A stretch of 64,000 nt of DNA from Salinithrix halophila (GTDB lineage Bacteria; Bacillota; Bacilli; Thermoactinomycetales; DSM-45169), in contig NZ_JBHSAP010000009.1 of NCBI RefSeq assembly GCF_042650125.1, forward strand, positions 620,001 through 684,000, in the 5' to 3' direction. Below, piece after piece: positions 50,356-59,189 of the stretch (positions within the stretch are counted from its first letter, which is position 1; every line of letters starts with the position of its first letter). The notes under the pieces are model-generated. The model was not told the origin of the DNA. It was given only the letters and a program-made list of their open reading frames with translations, and made no database searches. The translations under genes and the position numbers were made by a program.

Positions 50356-51021
50356 CTAGAAGACCACCGCCTTTTGCATCGATCCCCCATGAATCTCCAA
50401 GAAAGCGGATCCGGCTTCTTCTAGAATGGTTTCCAGCTCGTCCTCCGGCTGAAGTGAAAATACCACTTGAAAACAGCGTCGGGTTTTTTCAGTCACCCGG
50501 GTTCGTCGAGAGTCGACATAGGGGCTTCCGAAAGGCCCTCGTTCATCCCGAAGCAGCAGTTTTCCCTCCATAGAAACCTCCCGACCGTTAATTCCCTCGT
50601 AGCGATCTGTCGCGTTCCCAACAGTGCAGACGATAGGGGAGTGTATTTGATTACCATCATAACTACCGAAGGGAATATGGGTCTTAAGTGAGAAGAAATT
50701 ATTCTGATCAACAGCACTATTGACGCCGAATAGGTCTTCTCCCTTCAGGATACGACGAAGAAGGGCTTCCGCTGAAGGACGGTAGCGAGTGGGGGAAACC
50801 CCCAATTTTTTGAAGGCATCCCGCCAATGTTGAATTTCCGATAGCTGGGATATTTGCGCTACTTCGATCTCCTCTCTCAACTTATCCACCAGACGGATGC
50901 ATTTTTCACGTAGATCAGGGGAGGAAGTAATGACCGTACAATGATCAAAGGACAACACACCTAGTTTTAACATGGGTAAGCGTTCCTTCAGCACCGGATC
51001 CATGGAAATAACGGGAAACAA
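50356..51021 (-). CDS. B3/4 (tRNA-synthetase beta-like) domain protein
   Basis: A 221-residue protein with the B3/4 fold found in PheRS beta and in stand-alone proteins. Key stretch: WRDAFKKLGVSPTRYRPSAEALLRRILKG, followed by NSAVDQNNFFSLKTHIPFGSYD. TTG at 51021 is chosen behind GGAGGAG. Stand-alone members are thought to clear mischarged tRNA or damaged amino acids, but this is not established. Confidence 0.85.
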   Translation of the reverse strand: MFPVISMDPVLKERLPMLKLGVLSFDHCTVITSSPDLREKCIRLVDKLREEIEVAQISQLSEIQHWRDAFKKLGVSPTRYRPSAEALLRRILKGEDLFGVNSAVDQNNFFSLKTHIPFGSYDGNQIHSPIVCTVGNATDRYEGINGREVSMEGKLLLRDERGPFGSPYVDSRRTRVTEKTRRCFQVVFSLQPEDELETILEEAGSAFLEIHGGSMQKAVVF

Positions 51022-51221
51022 GTTACTCACACTCCTCCGAAAATTGGCTACAAGGTCAACGTACCATCTGTCGTTACATTCATTTTATCCCGGTAGCACT
51101 CTTTTAATATTTATTCGAGACGCTCTTCTGTAGCCTCTTCAGTGGTCCATTATACTCCGATAAGAAGTGGTTGCTTCCACGCTCCACTTATATAGATATT
51201 TAGGGAATTTATGTTTTTATT

Positions 51222-51668
51222 TCAATTCCCTTCTTTTTTAGATTCTCCCCACTTTTCAAAAATAGTATAAGCCACCGCAAAAACATTAGATAAAATCAAA
51301 ACAGCACCGAAAGTCAACACAATATCATCAATTATATAATCTAATATATAAATATGAATCACCAACAGAAGAAGGCTCAATAAAAAATCCGATATAAACT
51401 TCACTTTTTTATTGACTATTTTCTCCGAGAAAATTTCATAAACAACCCCAATTGATAAACCCTCAAATACATAGAAAAGCATCCCAATCCCAAACCAAAT
51501 CATCCCCCATACCGACTTGACTTCGATACCTGGAACGACCACCTCCACAACGGAAAAGACTCCAATCAATGCAAGGACAGGTATTGAAATAATGATGATT
51601 CCCAAAAAAGTAACACCTGCTAGGGCAAACAACCTATCTCCAATTCCTATACTTTTTACCCATCTCAT
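51222..51668 (-). CDS. YrvL-like membrane protein
   Basis: A 148-residue protein with four hydrophobic segments (FALAGVTFLGIIIISIPVLALI, WGMIWFGIGMLFYVFEGLS and two more). Size and layout fit the YrvL family, whose B. subtilis member negatively regulates the SigO-RsoA system. The assignment is by general resemblance and therefore tentative. The gene is much richer in A and T than its neighbours, suggesting a separate origin. Confidence 0.55.
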   Translation of the reverse strand: MRWVKSIGIGDRLFALAGVTFLGIIIISIPVLALIGVFSVVEVVVPGIEVKSVWGMIWFGIGMLFYVFEGLSIGVVYEIFSEKIVNKKVKFISDFLLSLLLLVIHIYILDYIIDDIVLTFGAVLILSNVFAVAYTIFEKWGESKKEGN

Positions 51669-51788
51669 CCACCTCTCATTAATGTTGACTCGATGAACAT
51701 AATTTATCTTTATAATTATATTTTACCAAAAGGTAAACCTCCAATTTAGCCGAAGATGTTTCTATCTACTTTTTTGAGGTTGACCTGT

Positions 51789-53252
51789 TTGAACAACATG
51801 AAAGTCATGATCTTTATTTTTCTAGCTATAGCCCTAACAACTGGTACGATCCTACATTTCACCAACCAGCCCAATGAAGAGAAAACCACCCCCAAAACAG
51901 AGGTTCAAGCAGACAAACCGGACAAACCGAAATTGGCCGACATCGTACAACCTGAGCTGTATGGACCCACTGGAGCCGTTTATGACATCGATGTCACCTA
52001 CGATATGGAGGGTCACCGGATCAAAGGGGACTTGTCTGTCCGCTTTCTCAATAATACGGAGAAGACCCTCAAGGAGATTCACTTCAATGTGTGGGGGAAC
52101 GACAAAACCTTCCGCAAAAACGGCGGAGGCGTGATCGTGGATCAGGTAAAGGTGAACCAAGAGTTATCCACTTTCGACATGGAAAAGGAAACGGATCTTG
52201 TTATCTCGGGACTCTCTCTAAAACCCAATCGGCAATACTCCGTGGACATGAAATTTACCGTCCACGTTCCCAAACAGCAAAATCGCTTCGGCTGGGATGG
52301 AACCACCGTCTCTCTTGGGAACTGGTTCCCCATCCTAGGTGTTTATGAAAAAGGAACGGGCTGGGATATCGATCCCTATTATCAGGAGGGAGACTCCTTC
52401 TACTCCCTGAATAGTGACTTCAATGTCACAGTGACCACCGACAAATCCCTGAAAATCGCTACTACCGGCATCTCAGTTGGAGAACCAAAGGTGAATGGGC
52501 AAACAGCGGTTCATCAGTTTAAAGCTGAAAATGTCCGTGATTTTGCGATGCAGATGGATCCTACCTATAAGGTGAAAAGTAAAAAAGTGGATGATGTAAC
52601 GGTTAACCTATACTATTTGGAGAAACATACGCCCTACGTCAATCAACTGCTCTCCGACGGCGTCGGAAGCATGAATTTATTCGAAGAAAAGTTCGGCGAC
52701 TATCCTTGGCCGGAACTTGACATTGTCACCATGCACGGCTGGTTCGGGGGGATGGAGTACCCGCAGTTAGTGATGATTTCCGTCACTGACAAGACCCAAA
52801 ATTACCTATCGATGATCACGGCTCACGAAGTCGCCCACCAGTGGTTTTACGGGGTTGTCGGAAATAATCAATATGACGAACCCTGGCTGGATGAATCACC
52901 CACTCATTTTGCCGCTCTGCTTTATGAAGAAAAACTAAATCAATTGGACTCGGTGGTACCTGTTCCCAAAGGAAAATATCGACTTAATTCCTCCATCTCT
53001 GTTTATGACACCGGTCATCCACAGGCCCCACAGATGTTCCATCACATGATATATATGTACGGGGGACGTACCATCAACGACTTACGCAAGGAGTTAGGGC
53101 ACAAAACCTTCTATCGCGCCGTGAAGACCTATGTAAAACAATACCGATTCGGTGTGGCCACTACAGAGGATTTCATACAAACCATGGAGAAGGAGAGTGA
53201 AAGGGATTTGTCCGTTTTTTTCAAGAATCACCGGGTACTCCCGTCTCACTAA
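51789..53252 (+). CDS. Membrane-anchored M1-family metallopeptidase
   Basis: A ~487-residue M1 aminopeptidase-like protein. N-terminal hydrophobic anchor (MIFIFLAIALTTGTILHF), then the beta domain and the catalytic zinc site HEVAHQWFYG with the downstream glutamate in WLDESPTHF; the exopeptidase motif is GGMEYP. TTG at 51789 behind GAGG or ATG at 51798 are both possible; the ATG at 51756 lacks a site. It should act outside the membrane. It is shorter than full M1 enzymes because the C-terminal helical domain is reduced. Confidence 0.9.
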   Translation: MNNMKVMIFIFLAIALTTGTILHFTNQPNEEKTTPKTEVQADKPDKPKLADIVQPELYGPTGAVYDIDVTYDMEGHRIKGDLSVRFLNNTEKTLKEIHFNVWGNDKTFRKNGGGVIVDQVKVNQELSTFDMEKETDLVISGLSLKPNRQYSVDMKFTVHVPKQQNRFGWDGTTVSLGNWFPILGVYEKGTGWDIDPYYQEGDSFYSLNSDFNVTVTTDKSLKIATTGISVGEPKVNGQTAVHQFKAENVRDFAMQMDPTYKVKSKKVDDVTVNLYYLEKHTPYVNQLLSDGVGSMNLFEEKFGDYPWPELDIVTMHGWFGGMEYPQLVMISVTDKTQNYLSMITAHEVAHQWFYGVVGNNQYDEPWLDESPTHFAALLYEEKLNQLDSVVPVPKGKYRLNSSISVYDTGHPQAPQMFHHMIYMYGGRTINDLRKELGHKTFYRAVKTYVKQYRFGVATTEDFIQTMEKESERDLSVFFKNHRVLPSH

Positions 53253-53511
53253 ACGAACAGAAAAAAGAGTCAAAGACAACCAAGAAAATGAAAGCTGCTG
53301 ACAAAAGTTAGCAGTTCGGATACGATCTGCATCGCTGCCGTTCCATTTGCGGCATTCATCATAAAACTCACTCTCCAAGCCAACCAAACCTAAGCTTGAA
53401 TCCATCGGCCCATTTGATCAATTGCTTTAAAGAGATACAAAATCCAGTCTCCCTATTTTGTATTAAGATAACGGTAAAAGGCAAACCTCACTCAAAAGTA
53501 AGTCACCAGTT
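53253..53511. other. Intergenic region after the M1 peptidase gene
   Basis: No gene seen. It contains an inverted repeat TACAAAAT-N11-ATTTTGTA (53436-53462) of unknown meaning, before the shared terminator. Confidence 0.5.
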
Positions 53512-53544
53512 AAAAGCCGCTCTTGCAGGGAGCGGCTTTTTTTG
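53512..53544. terminator. Bidirectional intrinsic terminator (end of ger operon)
   Basis: AAAAGCCGCTC (53512-53522) / GAGCGGCTTTT (53530-53540), T-runs on both strands. Confidence 0.9.
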
Positions 53545-53568
53545 TCCATATCGAGAATTTGCAGTCCA

Positions 53569-54771
53569 TTACTTCGTCCCTTTTGTCCCGAACTCAACAA
53601 CATGGGCTTTTACATGAACGTCAATCGGTATGCGGCTGAAGTGTTTGTCCCAGTCTTTTTTTTCTTTCATCCACATCTGGGGATAAGCGATGCTCAGCTG
53701 TTTACCAAATCCCGCCACATCCACTTTCAATTGTTTTTGGGTCTTATTCAACGCCTTATCCACCACGAGTTTGATTTGTTTTTCCGTCGCTTTCTCCGCT
53801 TTTTTCAGCAACTTCTCAAAGGCATTTCCTGGAACGAGCCAATCCTCTCCCAATCGGCCTTGCGTTTCAATGTTGACAGTAAAACGCAGCTTCCCTCCTT
53901 TAATTTCCGGAAGGATTTGGGTCTTGTACGATTGAATTTCGTAATCGATCAGCTCCTTCGATCGTTCTTCTACCCCTTCAATGACCCCTTCTTCTCCCTT
54001 TCCTGTCAGCCAGTTGATTCCCTGAATTTCCTCTTCATCGAGCCAGCCGGCTAGCCGTTTCGTCTTTCCCTTGATCACCGCAGCTCCGCTTATTTTCACT
54101 TCTCTATGGTCCGGCACCACTTGTTGCAGCAAAAAACTGCTCTCTTCCACCATTTTTTGGGATACATCTTTTAGTTTCATCACGGGAGCCATTCGGAAAG
54201 AACGATCGACGTTTTCCGAAAGGTCCGATAGATGAATCGCCGGCAAATCTTCGATGGGGGGGACAATATTGAGAACATCTCGTCCTTTCCCTGTGGCAAC
54301 CATCACTTTGACTGTTCTCCTCACCGATTGATCCCGCAGAAATAAATTAAGCAGTCGGTGTAGACCAAAGGATCGAGCCGCATCCTCACCAATCACAATC
54401 ACCTTGATATGCTGACCAAAGGGCGGGCGATCGATTCGCATTGACTGGTAATCCCGGGCGATCATATACAGTGTGTCGCCCTCGCTCGTCTGATTGTAAA
54501 AAGCAGATTTTTGTGCCCCTCCCCCTCTTTCCCCGCCACCAATCACCTCTGGAACGATATATTGCTGGGTCAAGGTCACCCGGTGTCTCCTTCCTCCTCG
54601 TTGTTCCACCGCTTCTTCTCTGTCCTCCGGGTGATCTGGCTTGTCAATCGCTTCACCCACCAAGATGCCGAGATCTTCGACCTCCACGCGGTCCCAGCAC
54701 CCCGGGAGGATAGGGAGGAAACAGAGAAGCAGTAATAGGGATACTTTCTTAACGTGCGGAACTTTGTTCAC
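53569..54771 (-). CDS. Spore germination lipoprotein GerC (Ger(x)C family)
   Basis: A 400-residue lipoprotein: signal peptide with lipobox LPGC (Cys near residue 25), followed by WDRVEVEDLGILVG, the invariant opening of Ger(x)C proteins. The rest is the three-domain C-subunit. GTG start at 54771 overlaps the end of gerB by 23 nt. It is the last gene of the receptor operon and sits on the outer face of the spore inner membrane, needed for receptor function. Confidence 0.95.
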   Translation of the reverse strand: MNKVPHVKKVSLLLLLCFLPILPGCWDRVEVEDLGILVGEAIDKPDHPEDREEAVEQRGGRRHRVTLTQQYIVPEVIGGGERGGGAQKSAFYNQTSEGDTLYMIARDYQSMRIDRPPFGQHIKVIVIGEDAARSFGLHRLLNLFLRDQSVRRTVKVMVATGKGRDVLNIVPPIEDLPAIHLSDLSENVDRSFRMAPVMKLKDVSQKMVEESSFLLQQVVPDHREVKISGAAVIKGKTKRLAGWLDEEEIQGINWLTGKGEEGVIEGVEERSKELIDYEIQSYKTQILPEIKGGKLRFTVNIETQGRLGEDWLVPGNAFEKLLKKAEKATEKQIKLVVDKALNKTQKQLKVDVAGFGKQLSIAYPQMWMKEKKDWDKHFSRIPIDVHVKAHVVEFGTKGTK

Positions 54772-55858
54772 GGATTTTCCTCCTTATAAACACGACGCAC
54801 CAAAGAATAGCCGGTACGACCCCCGCTAAAAAATAAGCCGCATAACCCAGATAATCCCCAAACGTAAATAACTCCGTTAAATCTTGCGGAAGCATCGCCC
54901 CGATATAAATCGCAGGCAACAGTCCGTAGGTCCAATACTGATGGTTTTTCCTTACCAATTGGCCCATCCCTAAAGCTGCAAAATAGTAAAACAGGACAAA
55001 TGTAGTAAAGATTTCAATTGTCCACATCGTGATAAAGAAAGTCTCAAATCGCTCGAAGAAGGCCGCGGGAAACTCGACAGCTCGGGTCATCTCCATTGTG
55101 GGCCACGTCATTGTCCTTAGGTCTTCCGTCCCAAAGGAGCCGATGGCCACCAATACCAGCGCCGTATAGAAGATAAGAGGGATACTGATCCCGATGAAAA
55201 CGGATCGGGTCGCGAGAACCGGCTTTTTCATAAACGCTGTCAGGAGCAGCATAATTTCAAATCCCGAATAGGAAAGAGCGGTAGCCTTCAATCCCTTGAT
55301 CAACGGCGTCACGCCACGTCCGAGAACAGGCCTCAAGTTATCCAGCTCAAAATTCTGTAAGCTGAGGACGATCACCAGCACAAAAATAATCATCGTCAGG
55401 GGCAGCAGAAACTGAAACAGGCGCACCATCGGATTGATACCGCCGATCACCAAGTAAGTGCTAACGCTCAAAAAGCTGATAATCAGCACTTCGATCGGTG
55501 TCTGTTCCAGCAAAAAGACATGGAGCACCTCCGCCAGCGACCGCGCTTGATACCCCGCCTCCCCGACAAAATACAGGATCATAATCCCGCTAAACAACCA
55601 CCCTAAAAATTTTCCCGCGATTTTTTGATTAAATTGATAAAACGTCTGATCGGGGTATTTCCGTGACAAAGCCGCAAGCATGTATCCGAGGATCAGGGAG
55701 ATGACTCCACCAAGAATCACATCGATCCAAGCATCTGGTGTTCCCGTTTCATCGGTTGCCACCCGTGCCAATGTCAGGATACCCGTCCCAAAAATCATAC
55801 TGATGATGGTAACCGTTGCTTGCAACGAGGAAATTCGGTCTTCAGCACGAATCTGCAT
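54749..55858 (-). CDS. Spore germinant receptor permease subunit GerB
   Basis: A 369-residue amino-acid-permease-like membrane protein with about ten segments (for example TVTIISMIFGTGILTLARVA and FLGWLFSGIMILYFVGEAGY). The GerB/endospore-germination-permease family is clear. It starts 4 nt after the gerA stop and overlaps gerC. GerB is thought to bind the nutrient germinant; which one cannot be read from sequence. Confidence 0.95.
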   Translation of the reverse strand: MQIRAEDRISSLQATVTIISMIFGTGILTLARVATDETGTPDAWIDVILGGVISLILGYMLAALSRKYPDQTFYQFNQKIAGKFLGWLFSGIMILYFVGEAGYQARSLAEVLHVFLLEQTPIEVLIISFLSVSTYLVIGGINPMVRLFQFLLPLTMIIFVLVIVLSLQNFELDNLRPVLGRGVTPLIKGLKATALSYSGFEIMLLLTAFMKKPVLATRSVFIGISIPLIFYTALVLVAIGSFGTEDLRTMTWPTMEMTRAVEFPAAFFERFETFFITMWTIEIFTTFVLFYYFAALGMGQLVRKNHQYWTYGLLPAIYIGAMLPQDLTELFTFGDYLGYAAYFLAGVVPAILWCVVFIRRKIREQSSAR

Positions 55859-55862
55859 CCCT

Positions 55863-57446
55863 TTAGCCCTCCTCTATGGGATCAAGCCGGCTCTTCATGC
55901 GGGCCTCCTCTTCCGGATCCAAGAGTTTGGGACGCCTTTTCATCCGAAACAGCGGCATCCGATAGAAAAAATCCTTCCAATCCCGCGGACGATAGGGAGC
56001 TAAGGGACTGGTGTAATGGACGCCAAAACTCTTTAATTTGACCAGATGGATACTGACCATGAGGAAAAACAAGATAATTCCGTACAACCCCAGCACAGCA
56101 GCCGTAAACATGGCGAGAAAACGCAGCATCCGCAAGGAAATTCCTGCCCCGTATTGGGGGACGGCAAAGGAAGCCACCGCGGTGCTCGCCACCACAATGA
56201 CCATGACCGGACTGACAATACCTGCTGTTACCGCCGCCTCCCCGATCACCAACCCCCCCACAATCCCGACCGCTTGCCCGATTTGTTTTGGCAAACGGAG
56301 ACCGGCTTCCCGCAATACCTCGATCATAACTTCCATCATGAATGCTTCGATAAAGGAAGGAAACGGCACTCCTTCCCTGGTTGCAGCGATTGATATCACC
56401 AGTTTGGTTGGGATCAGTCCCTGGTGGTAGGAAACGAGAGCAATATAAAGGGCGGGCAAAAATAATGTAATTAACGTTGCACCAAAGCGCATCAGCCGGA
56501 TCAGCGTACCGATCAGCCACCGCTCATAATAATCTTCCGGCGCTTGAAGCAGCATGGAAAACGTGACCGGGACGATCAATACCGAAGGCGTCCCGTCCAG
56601 CAATATGGCCACTCTTCCCTCCATCAGAGCCGCCATGACCCGATCGGGACGCTCTGTATTCTGCACTTGAGGGAAGGGGGATAAATAGTTATCCTCAATC
56701 AACTGCTCGATAAAACCCGATTCCTGCAAGTCGTCGATATCGATCCTTTCGACGCGGCGCTTTACTTCGTTGACTAAATCCCCGTTGGCGATTCCTCTGA
56801 TATAAACCACGCTTAATTGATGCTTGGAGCGGCGCCCAATCTGGTAGTTGACCATGGTGAAATCCGGGTCTTTGATTCGGCGTCGAAGAAGAACGATGTT
56901 TTGATTCAGGCTCTCAACAAATCCGTCTCGCGGTCCCCGCACCACGGATTCTGTAATCGGCTCTTCGGGAGTCCGCGTTTTCCAGCCGGGTGTGAGATAA
57001 ACCAACACCTGCTCGCTTCCTTCGATCAACAGGATGGTATTCCCCGACAAGACCTCCAAGATGCAATCGTCTAAGGTATCGACCTCTTTATCTTTATGGA
57101 TCCTCACGATGCTTTCCATTTCGTCCTTCAACCTGGAAACGTCCTCAAAATCTTCCGGAACGTCCGTTTCCGTCGATGGAGACATCAGCGGTTTTAACAG
57201 GTGTTCCTGCACAGCGGTCGTATCCGATAACCCGCTGACATAAATCACCGCTGCTCGAATCCTCGTCTTTCTTACCATAAATTCGTGGATTACTACATCA
57301 GGAGCGTGACCAATCGCCTGACGGATCTCCTGCAGATTATGGCTCAGTTCACTGGTTAATAATCCGTGCTTCTCACCTTGTTTCTCGCCTTTTCCATCGG
57401 TTCGGGATCGCTTTCTCTTCGCTTTTCTGTTGTTCCATCGGACCAC
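55863..57446 (-). CDS. Spore germinant receptor subunit GerA
   Basis: A 527-residue GerA-type subunit: a hydrophilic N-terminal region of ~300 residues (IRAAVIYVSGLSDTTAVQEHLLKPLM; WKTRTPEEPITESVVRGPRDG, first part typical) followed by membrane segments and the conserved VGEAAVTAGIVSPVMVIVVA. It starts on GTG at 57446 behind GGTGGAGATG. First large gene of the receptor operon; these subunits form an ion-channel oligomer that opens on germinant binding. Confidence 0.95.
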   Translation of the reverse strand: MVRWNNRKAKRKRSRTDGKGEKQGEKHGLLTSELSHNLQEIRQAIGHAPDVVIHEFMVRKTRIRAAVIYVSGLSDTTAVQEHLLKPLMSPSTETDVPEDFEDVSRLKDEMESIVRIHKDKEVDTLDDCILEVLSGNTILLIEGSEQVLVYLTPGWKTRTPEEPITESVVRGPRDGFVESLNQNIVLLRRRIKDPDFTMVNYQIGRRSKHQLSVVYIRGIANGDLVNEVKRRVERIDIDDLQESGFIEQLIEDNYLSPFPQVQNTERPDRVMAALMEGRVAILLDGTPSVLIVPVTFSMLLQAPEDYYERWLIGTLIRLMRFGATLITLFLPALYIALVSYHQGLIPTKLVISIAATREGVPFPSFIEAFMMEVMIEVLREAGLRLPKQIGQAVGIVGGLVIGEAAVTAGIVSPVMVIVVASTAVASFAVPQYGAGISLRMLRFLAMFTAAVLGLYGIILFFLMVSIHLVKLKSFGVHYTSPLAPYRPRDWKDFFYRMPLFRMKRRPKLLDPEEEARMKSRLDPIEEG

Positions 57447-57464
57447 GTTTCATCTCCACCTTCA

Positions 57465-57575
57465 CTAGCGGATCCAAGCAAAAAATTTTGCGATCCCGTA
57501 AGGAATGATCCATGCGACTAAAGCCCCCAGCCAAATATCCCATGTCGGGATATGGGAAAGAATCATCTTCCACAT
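57465..57575 (-). CDS. Small single-span membrane protein leading the ger operon
   Basis: A 36-residue protein (MWKMILSHIPTWDIWLGALV, continuing as hydrophobic residues and ending AWIR) with a strong CGGAGG site 5 nt before the ATG at 57575 and only 18 nt before the gerA GTG. It has one predicted membrane span. Position and coupling suggest an extra receptor subunit, comparable to the small D-subunits in some ger operons, which usually have two spans. It is too short for standard gene callers. Confidence 0.6.
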   Translation of the reverse strand: MWKMILSHIPTWDIWLGALVAWIIPYGIAKFFAWIR

Positions 57576-57695
57576 ATTTACCTCCGTTCCACTTTAATGT
57601 AACCGGTGGGATAATCGCCTATTCTTTCCGGCTGGAACGACATCATTAAAAAAAGACCGCCCCAAATAGGGTCGGCCGGTGACACGAATGGTGTT

Positions 57696-58079
57696 TTAGT
57701 CGTGGTCGTCCAGTTTCGCTTCAGCATTGCATTTATTGTCATTCCACCAAGGCTCCTGGCAACGTAAACGAACCCGATATTTGCCTCCATTATCCGTGAT
57801 TCCCCGCTTAATCGTTCCTTTATCTTTCACTGTGCCACCTGCAACTTTTTGACCATTACCCCTATACACGTCATAGCCTACATTGAGGTTATTTTTCGTG
57901 GTTACCGTCAAAGTCATATGGTTCCCGCCGCTGCCACTGGGATTGAGCCAATTTGAATACACGGGGCCACTACCGGTCAGATAGACCCATACGTGTGCAG
58001 CATACGCCGCTCCAGCATAGGAACCCATCAGCACTACACCGAGCACAAGGGCCGTCAGCGTCATCTTCATTCTTTTCAC
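57696..58079 (-). CDS. Secreted hypothetical protein, 127 residues
   Basis: A signal peptide (MKRMKMTLTALVLGVVLMGS, cleavage likely after AYA) and a mature part of ~100 residues rich in Gly, Asn and Thr, with two Cys (CQEPWWNDNKC) that can form a disulfide. It resembles small beta-sandwich secreted proteins, but no family is recognised. It starts after AGGAGGTATGAGTAGTG. Confidence 0.7.
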   Translation of the reverse strand: MKRMKMTLTALVLGVVLMGSYAGAAYAAHVWVYLTGSGPVYSNWLNPSGSGGNHMTLTVTTKNNLNVGYDVYRGNGQKVAGGTVKDKGTIKRGITDNGGKYRVRLRCQEPWWNDNKCNAEAKLDDHD

Positions 58080-58187
58080 TACTCATACCTCCTTTTCTTG
58101 TCTTTACTCACTTCGTTGATAAAATTTAAATTCCTTCAATGATTTCCCTTTTCAGGCAAACAGAATAAATTCCTTCCCTATACCTAA

Positions 58188-58226
58188 AAACGCCCGGAAA
58201 GGGATCCTCTCCAGGCGTTCCTTATT
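58188..58226 (-). terminator. Intrinsic terminator of the 75-residue gene
   Basis: AACGCC ... GGGCGTT with inner AGAGGATCCCTTT pairing, followed by TTTAGG on the minus strand. Confidence 0.65.
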
Positions 58227-58255
58227 TTTATTTCTGCCTCTATACCGTAGTCGTT

Positions 58256-58483
58256 TTAATGACCCTCTGGGTTTTCCACCTTATGCCCATAATGTTGTTT
58301 GACGTTTTCCACAGAGTCCCCGTCAATGAGATAGTCACCATGGGGTGTGCTGAGGGTAATGAGCCGTTGCTCCAGATCAAAGGTCGTATCCCCTAAATGG
58401 ATCTCATACATCTCACCAGATGCAGTCGTGATAATTAATTCGCCCCATTGTTTTAATCGTTCTTGCACGGATTCCATTTTCAT
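58256..58483 (-). CDS. Small hypothetical protein, 75 residues
   Basis: A soluble protein with a beta-rich look: GELIITTASGEMYEIHLGDT then FDLEQRLITLSTPHGDYLIDG. It starts behind GAGGTG. No family recognised; small proteins of this kind are common in spore-coat regions of this group. Confidence 0.65.
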   Translation of the reverse strand: MKMESVQERLKQWGELIITTASGEMYEIHLGDTTFDLEQRLITLSTPHGDYLIDGDSVENVKQHYGHKVENPEGH

Positions 58484-58715
58484 TTGTAGACACCTCTAGT
58501 ATAAGGGTTGTTTAAGCCTCCAGCTACAAATGTAGTGTTTCAAGTGCCCCCTTCAATTATTCCAAAGGTGCCCTTTCTTTTACCGGCCATCTACTGATCG
58601 TGATTCCACCACCATCTGAAAACCCATTTTTTCGTAATTAGGCGATTACCCCTTACCCCATCGACGAATGTCCCATAAACTATCAGGCATCCGCCAATAA
58701 GGAAAGGAGGGTAAA

Positions 58716-58991
58716 GTGACAACAATGGATTTTTCCATGGATCCTCACTTTGATGCTTGGGATATATCGCAGTACGGTTGCAGAAGGATCTGTCGGTATG
58801 TCCCTGTCTGTTATTGGGTCCACTATCCCTACCCCCGACGCGTCTGCCGTTGGACCTTGCGTTGTGCTTGGTATTGCCCACCCAGAAGGCGCCCCTGGGA
58901 AAGACCTGGAAGGCCTGTATGGCCTGGAAGGCCCGGAAGACCTGGAAGGCCCGGAAGACCTGGAAGACCTGGAAGGCCCAGTGGAGAGTAA
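58716..58991 (+). CDS. Cys-rich protein with Gly-Arg-Pro (collagen-like) repeats
   Basis: A 91-residue basic protein. The first half contains six Cys among Tyr, Trp and Arg (CRRICRYVPVCYWVHYPYP); the second half is a (P-G-R) triplet run from about residue 66, GRPGRPGRPGRPGRP, encoded by 9-bp repeats, ending SGE. The GTG start follows AAAGGAGGG. Cys/Tyr-rich heads and short collagen-like tails are typical of spore-coat or exosporium components; the assignment is inference. Other frames through the repeat are shadows. Confidence 0.7.
   Translation: MTTMDFSMDPHFDAWDISQYGCRRICRYVPVCYWVHYPYPRRVCRWTLRCAWYCPPRRRPWERPGRPVWPGRPGRPGRPGRPGRPGRPSGE
58896..58979 (+). repeat. 9-bp tandem repeats in the collagen-like gene
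   Basis: Units of CCTGGAAGG / CCCGGAAGA repeat about eight times and encode Pro-Gly-Arg triplets. Confidence 0.85.
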
Positions 58992-59032
58992 CACCTCTGG
59001 AAAATATACGCCCCCTTTCCGATCCATCATCA

Positions 59033-59058
59033 AAGCCACCCTTAGGTGGCTTGATTTG
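59033..59058 (+). terminator. Intrinsic terminator after the Gly-Arg-Pro gene
   Basis: AAGCCACC (59033-59040), loop CTTA, GGTGGCTT (59045-59052), then GATTTGTTTTT. It also overlaps the stop of the small converging gene. Confidence 0.8.
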
Positions 59059-59173
59059 TTTTTACGAACGATGAGCCCTTCTCTTTTTTAAGCGGTTTCC
59101 GGCCACCCTTGATTTTCTCCGTTGTTCTCCCTTTCTTTTTCCGGCGCCGTCTTCCTTCGCAAGGACAGGTCAT
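59042..59173 (-). CDS. Small basic protein, 43 residues
   Basis: MTCPCEGRRRRKKKGRTTEK and onward, about 40 percent Lys/Arg with a CPC motif at the start. GGAGAG lies 6 nt before the ATG at 59173. It directly follows the YheC/D gene (59190) and may be its operon partner. Strongly basic small proteins are common in spore cores and coats; a DNA- or coat-binding role is speculative. Confidence 0.45.
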   Translation of the reverse strand: MTCPCEGRRRRKKKGRTTEKIKGGRKPLKKEKGSSFVKTNQAT

Positions 59174-59189
59174 AATCATCTCTCCATTT

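Noticed and set aside
58750..59091. Alternative frames through the 9-bp repeats (Leu-Glu-Gly-Pro and Trp-Lys-Ala repeats)
   Set aside because: Only the frame from GTG 58716 has a ribosome-binding site; the others arise because the repeat unit is a multiple of three.
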